DNA of 6,228 nt, from contig JALVPE010000022.1 of assembly GCA_027031945.1 (NCBI GenBank), positions 1 to 6,228 on the forward strand, given 5' to 3'. The notes under the pieces are model-generated. The model saw only the letters and a program-made list of their open reading frames with translations, searched no databases and was not told where the DNA came from. The stretch is from Candidatus Moraniibacteriota bacterium (GTDB lineage Bacteria; Patescibacteriota; Minisyncoccia; Moranbacterales; GCA-2747515). Positions 1 through 6,012 of this stretch are shown here, in pieces. Position 1 is the stretch's first letter. Every line of letters starts with the position of its first letter. The translations under genes were made by a program, and so were the position numbers.

Positions 1-2
1 GT

Positions 3-20
3 TATAATGCATGCATTATA
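3..20. promoter_or_regulatory. 18-bp perfect palindrome with TATAAT on both strands, upstream of dnaX
   Basis: Bases 3-20 read TATAATGCATGCATTATA, which is identical to its own reverse complement. It carries a TATAAT hexamer at 3-8 on the + strand and another at 15-20 on the - strand. A further -10-like TATACT lies at 17-22 on the + strand. Any of these could be the -10 of dnaX (start at 43), but the matching -35 would fall off the left edge, so it cannot be checked here. The symmetry could also be an operator for a dimeric repressor, or a back-to-back promoter serving a divergent gene to the left. The palindrome is seen directly; its function is inferred. Confidence 0.5.
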
Positions 21-42
21 CTCACTGTAAAAAATATCATAT

Positions 43-1626
43 ATGTCAAAAACTCTATATAGAATATACAGACCTAAAACATTCAATGATGTATTAGGAC
101 AAGAATATATAGTTACAACTTTGCAAAATGCAATCAATCAAAATAGAATTGGACATGCTTATTTATTTACCGGTCCACGTGGCACGGGTAAAACTACGGT
201 TGCCCGTTTGTTTAGTGTGGCAGTCAATACCCAAAAGCGTAAGGGTTTTGAAGTTGTCTCAAAAGATGTGGCACAACGTCTTATAAATGGCACTTCAATG
301 GACATTATAGAGATTGACGCTGCATCAAATACAGGTGTTGATGATATCCGTACACTCAAAGAAACTATCGGACTTTCTCCAACAGAAGCAAAATATAAAG
401 TTTACATAATTGATGAAGTACATATGCTTTCAACAAATGCTTTTAATGCACTTCTCAAAACTCTCGAAGAACCACCAAAACACGCAATTTTTATTCTTGC
501 AACAACTGAAATTCATAAAGTACCACAAACAATTTTATCAAGGTGTCAACGATTTGATTTTACAAGATTTGATATTGATACCATTGTCAAAAAACTATCA
601 CAAATATCAAAAAAAGAAAAAATTAAAATTTCTTCAGAAGCTTTGGAAATGATAGCTATTGCTGCAGATGGTGGGATGAGAGATGCTGAAAGCTTATTAG
701 CTCAAGTATTTGCGTTAGAAAACAATGATGTTACAGTTGAAGCAGTTTCCAAAATACTTGGCACAACAACATCTGCCAATATATTGGATTTTATTGATGC
801 ATTAGTACGTTCTGATATCACAGCAGGATTAAAAACAATCAACAAAACAGTCTATGATGGTTATAATATGGAAACATTTATTCGTTCAGTAATAGAAAAA
901 TTACGTATTTTACTTTTTTTGTCTATCAGCACCAAACATAAAGACATACAAAAACTAATATCTATACCAAAAGTAGAAATAGATATATTACAAAAAATTG
1001 CTAAGAATGTAACTCCAAATTCTGTTGTTACAATGATAGAAGAATGCGTAACAGCTTTGCAAAAAACAAAAATTACTACAATTCCTCAACTCCCATTAGA
1101 GGTCGCTGTTGTAAATATATGCAACAAACCCACACAATCACAAAAAACAAAAAGTGATCTCAAATCAAAATCGCAAAAAACAGACACTAAATTCACTAAT
1201 GATCAGATAAAGACATCTTCATTAAAACAAAATGTAACTAAAAAAACACAAACAGATAATTTAAATAATACTTTAAATGAAATACATGGAACAACATCGA
1301 ATACTTCTACAGATAAGCAAGTTATCTGGAAAAAATGTCTAGCACAAATAAAATCTCAAAATAAATCACTATCTCATCTTCTTTTACAATGCAATGTGAA
1401 AAAAATAACATCAAAATCAATCATACTGACTACAACTTTTTCATTTTATCAAGATAAAATTTTACAAACAAAAAATAAATCCCTGATAGAAGATATTATA
1501 CAAAATACATTTGATTTACCTCTAAAAATCGAAGTCATTGTACTTAAAGAAAAAGAAAAAGTAAAATCTTCTAAATTATTATCATACGCAGCACAAATTA
1601 TGGGCGCTAATACAATTACTGAATAA
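43..1626 (+). CDS. dnaX: DNA polymerase III clamp-loader subunit gamma/tau (DnaX)
   Basis: ATPase motor of the clamp loader, which opens the beta sliding clamp and places it on primed DNA; tau forms also tie the polymerase cores together. The 527-residue product opens with the family signature YRIYRPKTFNDVLGQ. Motifs in order: Walker A GPRGTGKT at 44-51, IDAASNTGVDDIR at about 91-103, Walker B IIDEVH at 122-127, KTLEEPP at 139-145, sensor 1 ATTE at 153-156, and the SRC arginine-finger motif at 166-168. A Lys/Thr/Ser/Gln-rich linker runs from about 362 to 424, followed by a folded C-terminal domain (about 425-510) as in tau-type proteins. The four zinc-binding cysteines that normally sit between Walker A and IDAASN are absent (region 62-86). 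The ATG at 43 begins right at the conserved N-terminus. No Shine-Dalgarno sequence precedes it. Confidence 0.96.
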   Translation: MSKTLYRIYRPKTFNDVLGQEYIVTTLQNAINQNRIGHAYLFTGPRGTGKTTVARLFSVAVNTQKRKGFEVVSKDVAQRLINGTSMDIIEIDAASNTGVDDIRTLKETIGLSPTEAKYKVYIIDEVHMLSTNAFNALLKTLEEPPKHAIFILATTEIHKVPQTILSRCQRFDFTRFDIDTIVKKLSQISKKEKIKISSEALEMIAIAADGGMRDAESLLAQVFALENNDVTVEAVSKILGTTTSANILDFIDALVRSDITAGLKTINKTVYDGYNMETFIRSVIEKLRILLFLSISTKHKDIQKLISIPKVEIDILQKIAKNVTPNSVVTMIEECVTALQKTKITTIPQLPLEVAVVNICNKPTQSQKTKSDLKSKSQKTDTKFTNDQIKTSSLKQNVTKKTQTDNLNNTLNEIHGTTSNTSTDKQVIWKKCLAQIKSQNKSLSHLLLQCNVKKITSKSIILTTTFSFYQDKILQTKNKSLIEDIIQNTFDLPLKIEVIVLKEKEKVKSSKLLSYAAQIMGANTITE

Positions 1627-1650
1627 TAAAATTCAAATAATATACTGCAC

Positions 1651-1679
1651 TTGAAAAAAAATAGAGATTAGTGTATCAT
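1651..1679 (+). promoter_or_regulatory. Sigma-70-type promoter of tRNA-Gln
   Basis: A -35 TTGAAA at 1651-1656 and a -10 TATCAT at 1674-1679 are separated by exactly 17 bases. Transcription would start near 1686, about 15 bases before the mature tRNA 5' end. This gives the tRNA its own promoter in the 75-base gap after dnaX. No terminator hairpin is visible between the dnaX stop and this promoter, so dnaX transcripts may also read into the tRNA. Confidence 0.65.
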
Positions 1680-1701
1680 AAAAATCACGTGCTACCAATA
1701 G

Positions 1702-1773
1702 TGCCCGGTAGCCAAGCGGTAAGGCAGCGGGTTTTGATCCCGCGATGCGTAGGTTCGATCCCTACCCGGGCAA
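1702..1773 (+). tRNA. tRNA-Gln, anticodon UUG
   Basis: A complete 72-base cloverleaf. The acceptor stem 1702-1708 pairs with 1766-1772 over all 7 bp, beginning with a U1-A72 pair. The D arm has stem GCC/GGC and a loop with GG at 1718-1719. The anticodon stem GCGGG/CCCGC (1727-1731 with 1739-1743) holds loop 1732-1738, with anticodon TTG at 1734-1736. The variable region is 5 bases. The T arm GTAGG/CCTAC has the loop TTCGATC. The discriminator is A1773, and the bases after it are CAT, so CCA is not encoded and must be added by CCA nucleotidyltransferase. A U1-A72 pair with A73 occurs in tRNA-Gln of bacteria that make Gln-tRNA by the GatCAB amidotransferase route; that route in this organism is inference. 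Confidence 0.97.
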
Positions 1774-1778
1774 CATTC

Positions 1779-1802
1779 AAAAAACTCCTATTGGAATTTT
1801 TT
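1779..1802. terminator. Weak bidirectional terminator between tRNA-Gln and dus
   Basis: Six A residues (1779-1784) and ACTCC-type bases pair across the four-base loop TATT (1789-1792) with GGA and six T residues (1797-1802), with one C-A mismatch (1785 with 1796). On the + strand this ends in T6 just after the tRNA. On the - strand the A6 becomes T6 just after the dus stop. The location between two convergent genes fits a shared terminator. The stem has only two G-C pairs, so efficiency is uncertain. Confidence 0.5.
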
Positions 1803-1822
1803 ATATTTTTCCAAAACAAGTT

Positions 1823-2782
1823 TTATTTTAAAAATTCGTCAATAATATTTGCAACTTCTTGAGCATTATTTGTATCCATCAATTTTGCTCTGAGTACACT
1901 TGCATTTTCAAATCCATTTGCATATGCTTTGTAATGTTTTTTCATTATTGCGAAATTTTTTACTTCTGTAAAAAGTTCACTATATAACTGTGTATGTTCC
2001 ACCATAACTTTTAATTTTTCTTCCACAGAAACATTTACTACTTCATCATTAAACAACCATGGATTACCAAAAACACCTCGTCCAATCATAATTCCATCAC
2101 AATCAGTTTCTTGTGCTAACTTTTTGCCTTGCGCAATTGTTGTAACATCTCCATTTCCTGAAATCAAAGTTTCTTTCTGAATACTATCACGCAGTGCAAC
2201 AATTCTTTCCATCAAATCCCAATGAGCTGGCACTTTACTCATTTCTTTACGAGTACGCAAATGCACAGTTAGATGTGCAACATCACTTTCTAAAATGTTT
2301 GGCAACCAGTTATCAATTTCTTCTTTGTTAAAACCAATTCTAGTTTTTACACTTACCGGCATCTCGCCAGCACCCTCTTTTGTGGCTGCAATAATATCCT
2401 TAGCAAGCATTGGCTCCAGTATCAATCCTGCACCTGTACCTTGCTTAACTATGTTTTTTTCAGGACAACCCATATTTATATCAATCCCATCAAAACCAAG
2501 TTCTCCGCACAGCTCTGCACCTTTATAAAAATTCTCAGGTTTAATTCCAAACACTTGCGCCACAATTGGTTTTTCACTTTTATCAAACCACAGATGATGT
2601 GCCAACTTTTCTCGTCCCACAGGATGAGCAAGTCCATCCACGCTTACAAATTCTGTAAAAATTACATCAGGATTTGAATATTTAGCGATAATACGTCGAA
2701 AGGCAGCATCCGTAACATCATACATCGGTGCAAGTGAAAAAAACGGTTTATTCAATTTTCCCCAAAATCCTTTTGTAATCAT
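1823..2782 (-). CDS. dus: tRNA-dihydrouridine synthase, DusB-like
   Basis: FMN-dependent enzyme that reduces specific uridines in tRNA (usually in the D loop) to dihydrouridine using NAD(P)H. The 319-residue length is typical of the family. The TIM-barrel domain shows, in order: the N-terminal phosphate/flavin motif APMYDVTDAAFR at 18-29 (commonly APMAGVTD), TEF at 43-45, AQVFG at 75-79, the catalytic-cysteine motif NMGCP with C106, K146 in SVKTRIG, H174 in VHLRTR, SGNGDV at 208-213 and the FMN-phosphate motif MIGRG at 232-236. A helical C-terminal tRNA-binding domain follows (about 240-319). Assignment to the Dus family is secure, but the exact subfamily and target position are not. It is convergent with tRNA-Gln and divergent from the DksA-like gene. 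No Shine-Dalgarno precedes the ATG at 2782. Confidence 0.95.
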   Translation of the reverse strand: MITKGFWGKLNKPFFSLAPMYDVTDAAFRRIIAKYSNPDVIFTEFVSVDGLAHPVGREKLAHHLWFDKSEKPIVAQVFGIKPENFYKGAELCGELGFDGIDINMGCPEKNIVKQGTGAGLILEPMLAKDIIAATKEGAGEMPVSVKTRIGFNKEEIDNWLPNILESDVAHLTVHLRTRKEMSKVPAHWDLMERIVALRDSIQKETLISGNGDVTTIAQGKKLAQETDCDGIMIGRGVFGNPWLFNDEVVNVSVEEKLKVMVEHTQLYSELFTEVKNFAIMKKHYKAYANGFENASVLRAKLMDTNNAQEVANIIDEFLK

Positions 2783-2796
2783 AAAATATATTTATT

Positions 2797-2808
2797 ATTA
2801 TAATACCA
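2797..2808 (-). promoter_or_regulatory. Extended -10 promoter of dus
   Basis: Read on the - strand, 2808 to 2797 gives TGGTATTATAAT, an extended -10 (TGn followed by TATTAT, or an overlapping TATAAT). No convincing -35 lies 16-18 bases upstream, which is tolerable for extended -10 promoters. Transcription would start about 8-12 bases before the dus ATG, giving a very short leader with no Shine-Dalgarno. The motif is seen directly; the start site is inferred from spacing. Confidence 0.5.
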
Positions 2809-2855
2809 CAAAGCATCATTATACATAAACAAACCAAAAAGTACAGTATTTTCAA

Positions 2856-2884
2856 TTGACTAAATGATAAAAGAATGCTATTAT
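2856..2884 (+). promoter_or_regulatory. Strong promoter of the DksA-like operon
   Basis: A -35 TTGACT (2856-2861, one mismatch to consensus), a 17-base spacer and a -10 TATTAT (2879-2884) with an extended TGC at 2876-2878. An overlapping TATAAT at 2882-2887 would have a poorer 20-base spacer. Transcription would begin near 2891, leaving a leader of about 41 bases. This is the best-formed promoter in the window. Confidence 0.75.
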
Positions 2885-2892
2885 AATACGAG

Positions 2893-2921
2893 TTTTTTAA
2901 AAAGCAATCTTTTTTAAAAAA
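2893..2921 (+). promoter_or_regulatory. A-U hairpin in the leader touching the Shine-Dalgarno
   Basis: T6A5G (2893-2904) pairs with CT6A6 (2909-2921) across the loop CAAT, giving about 12 bp with one bulged T. Only one G-C pair is present. The 3' arm ends at the first bases of the AAGGAG ribosome-binding site (2920-2925). The second arm is also part of a 14-bp palindrome, 2909-2922. Such a structure could modulate ribosome access, but could equally be an incidental product of A/T tracts. Confidence 0.35.
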
Positions 2922-2925
2922 GGAG
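2920..2925 (+). promoter_or_regulatory. Strong Shine-Dalgarno of the DksA-like gene
   Basis: AAGGAG ends six bases before the ATG at 2932, so it fixes this start. It contrasts with dnaX, dus and recG, none of which has a recognisable Shine-Dalgarno. Confidence 0.85.
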
Positions 2926-2931
2926 AAAAAG

Positions 2932-3312
2932 ATGAAAAGAAAAGGAATTGTAGGGAGAGCAGTGTCTCCAAAAGAAGCTAATAGGCACAATATCGCATCA
3001 ATCATTCTTATGGAGAATGCGATTAAAAGCCGTGAGGAATTAATAGAAAAAATAAAACATATTAACCATACTTTTTATCAAATTAATACCTCTGTAGGAG
3101 ATGAGGCTGACCGCTCCTGTAATGAGGAATGGATAAGAAATAATATTACAAGACTGATGTTTCTGCAACAACAGTTATGCAGAGTCAACAGTTTCATTGA
3201 TGCTGTAAGTTCTCCAAACTTTGACGGTTGTTGTCAGTCTTGTGGAGAAGATATTCCACTTGCACGCGTGTTGAGTCTTTTTTCCAACATTTGCGTGGAA
3301 TGCGCACGATGA
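2932..3312 (+). CDS. DksA/TraR-family zinc-finger protein
   Basis: Probable RNA-polymerase secondary-channel regulator of the DksA/TraR family, which tunes initiation at selected promoters. The product is 126 residues, shorter than E. coli DksA (151) and longer than TraR (about 73). Residues about 20-55 and 64-92 look like the two helices of the coiled coil. The tip reads GDEADRS at 56-62, so D57 and D60 fit the two acidic tip positions of DksA, while S62 replaces the usual alanine. The C-terminal zinc ribbon has C101-x2-C104-G-E-D-I-P and C121-V-E-C124, with the family Arg at R112; an extra C100 is present. The first 18 residues are basic and of unknown role. It is first in a two-gene operon, has its own strong promoter and Shine-Dalgarno, and ends in TGA. 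Family assignment is firm; targets and ppGpp dependence are unknown. Confidence 0.88.
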   Translation: MKRKGIVGRAVSPKEANRHNIASIILMENAIKSREELIEKIKHINHTFYQINTSVGDEADRSCNEEWIRNNITRLMFLQQQLCRVNSFIDAVSSPNFDGCCQSCGEDIPLARVLSLFSNICVECAR

Positions 3313-3319
3313 AAAAAGT

Positions 3320-3325
3320 GGGGAG
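3320..3325 (+). promoter_or_regulatory. Shine-Dalgarno of the cysteine-rich gene
   Basis: GGGGAG ends six bases before the ATG at 3332, the same spacing as in the gene upstream. It supports this start and translation of the open frame. Confidence 0.75.
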
Positions 3326-3331
3326 CAAGAA

Positions 3332-3826
3332 ATGCAAAAACCTGCATTAACTGTTTTCTTTGATCATGACAGGATTGTGACAAAAATCATTGTGGAAGGA
3401 GTTTCTGAAAGTGAACTACCTTTTCTAGGTGGTGAATTGTCGCGATGTTGTGGTCATAAAGTTGCTTGTGCGGAGAAGTGCACAGCAACAAAGTTTTGTT
3501 TTCAGCCTTGCGGTAAGATAAAAATATCTCGCAAAGCTGAGACAAAGAAATTTTTCTCAGAAGTAACTGAAAATTTCTTTAATATAATTCATATCAAACC
3601 CGATGTGCTTGCACACAAAAAGCAGGTGTTAATAAATCGTCTCAAAACAGAGTTGGCACTTACCAAATCTGTTAGAAACAAAAGAACAATTGTCGCAATG
3701 ATTAACTATCTCGACTTGGAGGGTTGGGATAGCAAATGCGACAATGAGCACTGCGACAATGAGGTAACCGTCGCAGATATTATTAGAAATCTTTCGCTTG
3801 AGTGTCCTGCCTGCCTCCCAAAATAA
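3332..3826 (+). CDS. Unrecognised cysteine-rich protein, possible divergent DksA-like zinc ribbon
   Basis: I do not recognise this 164-residue protein. It has ten cysteines in two groups. The N-terminal group is CC at 39-40, C46, C50, C56 and C60 (CxxxC spacing twice), after a beta-rich start. The C-terminal group is C136-x4-C141 and C158-x2-C161. Between them, about 91-127 is a charged helical stretch. C141 to C158 is spaced by 16 residues, the same as C104 to C121 in the DksA-like protein before it, and both end C-x2-C. The helix followed by a GWDSKC-type turn also resembles the DksA approach to its zinc ribbon. I infer a metal-binding, probably zinc, protein whose C-terminal half may be a remote DksA relative. 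No signal peptide or membrane segment is seen. It lies 19 bases after the DksA-like gene and before a strong terminator, so the two are co-transcribed and may act together. Confidence 0.8.
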   Translation: MQKPALTVFFDHDRIVTKIIVEGVSESELPFLGGELSRCCGHKVACAEKCTATKFCFQPCGKIKISRKAETKKFFSEVTENFFNIIHIKPDVLAHKKQVLINRLKTELALTKSVRNKRTIVAMINYLDLEGWDSKCDNEHCDNEVTVADIIRNLSLECPACLPK

Positions 3827-3844
3827 ATGGTGGGATACTCTCTT

Positions 3845-3885
3845 GAGGCAATTCGGAACAACTGTTTCCGAATTGCCTCTTTTTT
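3845..3885 (+). terminator. Strong intrinsic terminator of the DksA-like operon
   Basis: A perfect 14-bp stem (3845-3858 with 3866-3879), beginning GAGGCAATTCGG, closes a 7-base loop and is followed by T6 (3880-3885). It lies 18 bases after the stop of the cysteine-rich gene. It separates that operon from recG and argues that recG does not start upstream of it. Confidence 0.93.
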
Positions 3886-3894
3886 ATTCTTTTA

Positions 3895-3903
3895 TGATAT
3901 ACT
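3895..3903 (+). promoter_or_regulatory. Candidate extended -10 promoter of recG
   Basis: TGATATACT is an extended -10 (TGn plus TATACT at 3898-3903). The only -35-like hexamer, TTGCCT (3873-3878), lies inside the 3' arm of the upstream terminator at a long 19-base spacing. Transcription would start near 3910, so the mRNA would be leaderless if the ATG at 3912 is used, or have about 10 bases before the ATG at 3921. Confidence 0.45.
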
Positions 3904-3911
3904 TGTCATAT

Positions 3912-6005
3912 ATGATTACAATGGACACAAAACTTGATAAACTCACTCGCATCTCAGCATCACATGCCAAAAAATTAGAAAAACTTGGACTGCTGACTGT
4001 GCGTGATTTACTATATCATTTCCCTTCTCGTTATGAAGACTTTTCACACATCTATGATATTGCCGAGTTAGAAACAGACACTAATGCCACAATTGCAGCT
4101 CAGGCTTCAGATGTAAAAACTATTCGCATACCTCGTAGACATTTAACCATCACAACTGCTACTTTTACTGATGATACAGGAAGTGTGAGTGCTGTGTGGT
4201 TTAATCAGTCATTTATAGAACAACAACTCAAAACTAATAATGTACTACGCATAAGCGGTAAACTCACAACCAATGCAAAAAATGGACTACATTTTAATTC
4301 ACCAAATGTAGAGAGACTGGAACGCACACCTACTAGTACTGGACGACTTGTGCCTATTTATCCAGAAACTGCTGGCATAACCTCCAAATGGCTCAGATGG
4401 CAAATACAATTAATACGTGAACAAAATATAGAGCTTTTAGATCCACTACCAGATGCTGTGCGAAAAAAATTAAAACTGCCCACACTTGCAGACGCCCTAC
4501 GTCTTATACATTTCCCTAAAAACAATAATGAAGTAGTTTATGCTACAAAACGATTTATGTTTGAAGAAATGTTTGTTTTACAACTTATTACCCTACGCTC
4601 TCGAGCCTCTTTGGCCAAAGAAAAAGCTACCAGGGTACCAATTAATGAAAAGCTAATAAAAGACTTTATAAAAACACTACCCTTTGAACCAACAAATGCA
4701 CAAAGAACTAGTTCATTTCAAATCCTCAAAGATATGAACACACCGACTCCTATGAATAGATTGTTAAATGGCGATGTAGGTGCTGGCAAAACCTTGGTTG
4801 CAGTGATTGCGACACTTCAAGTACTTAGTGCTGGGCATCAAGTGGCAATTTTAGCTCCTACTGAAGTGTTGGCTTCTCAACATTTTAATAGTTTTTTACA
4901 ACTTTTCCAAAAATATGATTATAATATAGGATTACTCACTGGAGCATACAAAATTTATGGCTCTCATCCAGCACTAACTCAAAGCACAACACGAGCTAAA
5001 ATGTTAGAAAAAATATCATCAGGTGAATTGGATTTGATTATAGGCACACATGCAATAATTCAAGAAGATGTTTCTTTTAAAGATTTAACTCTCATAGTAG
5101 TAGATGAACAACATCGTTTTGGTGTAGCACAACGAGCGAAACTAACTCAAAAAGCAATTGAAAGTAATGATGGCAACAAATCCACTGTTCCACATTTTTT
5201 GACAATGACAGCAACTCCAATTCCCCGCACCTTTGCACTAGCACTTTTTGGTGACCTAGATGTATCAGTATTGGATGAAAAACCTGCACAAAGAAAAGAA
5301 ATAAAAACAACATTAGTACACCCAAACAACTCAGACAAAATCTATGATTTTATAAAAAAAGAGTTAGACAGCGGTAGACAAGCATATATAATATTACCAC
5401 TAGTAGAAGAAACTGAAAGCCTAAAAGATGTTAAAGCTGTAAAGCAAGAATTTGAACGACTGTCAACTGGAGTGTTTAAAGATTATAAATTAGGATTGAT
5501 GCACGGAAAACTAAAGTCCAAAGAAAAAGAAAAACTGATGCAAGATTTTTCTAACAACAAAATTCAAATTTTGATATCTACATCTGTTGTAGAAGTGGGA
5601 GTAGATGTACCAAATGCAACTGCAATGATAATAGAAAATGCAGAACGATTTGGGCTCTCTCAACTACATCAATTCCGAGGGCGCATAGGTCGTTCAGACA
5701 AACAATCATATTGTTTCTTATTTTCAACCCACTTCAACAGTCAAAGACTAAAAGCAATGGAAAAATATTCTGATGGATTTAAACTAGCTGAAATTGATTT
5801 AAAACTTCGCGGACCGGGAGAATTCCTAGGAGCACAACAAAGCGGCTTACCCGATGGAGCGATGAAAAACATAGCAAACACAAAACTAGTAACTCTAGCC
5901 AGAACCCACGCCCGAGACACGCTATTAGAAAGTAATGACTTAAAAAAATACCCAACCCTAAAAAAAGAATTAGACAGATTTTATATGCAAGTGCATATGG
6001 AGTAG
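3912..6005 (+). CDS. recG: ATP-dependent DNA helicase RecG
   Basis: Superfamily 2 helicase that remodels stalled forks and migrates branched DNA such as Holliday junctions. The 697-residue length is normal for RecG. The N-terminal wedge/OB-fold region covers roughly 1-230, with the helix-hairpin-type LEKLGLLTVRDLLYHFPSRY near its start. The helicase core follows: Walker A GDVGAGKT at 287-294, LAPTEVLA just after, DEQH (motif II) at 398-401, TATPIPRT (motif III) at 433-440, the STSVVEVGVDVPNA motif, and QFRGRIGR (motif VI) at 587-594. The RecG-specific C-terminal block LRGPGEFLGAQQSG is intact. The open frame extends back to an ATG at 3798, but that overlaps the preceding gene and crosses the terminator, so I prefer 3912; 3921 (694 residues) is equally possible. 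No Shine-Dalgarno precedes either. No defect is seen. Confidence 0.96.
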   Translation: MITMDTKLDKLTRISASHAKKLEKLGLLTVRDLLYHFPSRYEDFSHIYDIAELETDTNATIAAQASDVKTIRIPRRHLTITTATFTDDTGSVSAVWFNQSFIEQQLKTNNVLRISGKLTTNAKNGLHFNSPNVERLERTPTSTGRLVPIYPETAGITSKWLRWQIQLIREQNIELLDPLPDAVRKKLKLPTLADALRLIHFPKNNNEVVYATKRFMFEEMFVLQLITLRSRASLAKEKATRVPINEKLIKDFIKTLPFEPTNAQRTSSFQILKDMNTPTPMNRLLNGDVGAGKTLVAVIATLQVLSAGHQVAILAPTEVLASQHFNSFLQLFQKYDYNIGLLTGAYKIYGSHPALTQSTTRAKMLEKISSGELDLIIGTHAIIQEDVSFKDLTLIVVDEQHRFGVAQRAKLTQKAIESNDGNKSTVPHFLTMTATPIPRTFALALFGDLDVSVLDEKPAQRKEIKTTLVHPNNSDKIYDFIKKELDSGRQAYIILPLVEETESLKDVKAVKQEFERLSTGVFKDYKLGLMHGKLKSKEKEKLMQDFSNNKIQILISTSVVEVGVDVPNATAMIIENAERFGLSQLHQFRGRIGRSDKQSYCFLFSTHFNSQRLKAMEKYSDGFKLAEIDLKLRGPGEFLGAQQSGLPDGAMKNIANTKLVTLARTHARDTLLESNDLKKYPTLKKELDRFYMQVHME

Positions 6006-6012
6006 AGTTTAA

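Noticed and set aside
1135..1260. Programmed -1 frameshift or transcriptional slippage site in dnaX to make a short gamma form
   Set aside because: A-runs exist in the linker, but none reads as a proper X XXY YYZ heptamer in frame, and no run within the gene reaches nine A residues. A gamma form by this route is not supported.
1671..1862. 63-residue open frame on the + strand
   Set aside because: It reads through the tRNA-Gln gene and the terminator and overlaps the end of dus; it has no Shine-Dalgarno.
2843..2853. ACAGTATTTTC shared with 6114-6124
   Set aside because: Eleven bases matching between two A/T-rich intergenic regions, with only loose similarity beyond; probably chance.
3310..3312. 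TGA read as an amino acid (recoded lineage)
   Set aside because: TGA ends the DksA-like protein exactly after its zinc ribbon, the next gene has its own ribosome-binding site, and glycines are encoded by GGN.
3798..3911. N-terminal extension of recG from an ATG at 3798
   Set aside because: It overlaps the end of the cysteine-rich gene, runs through a perfect 14-bp intrinsic terminator, and would make RecG longer than usual; conserved RecG sequence begins after 3912.
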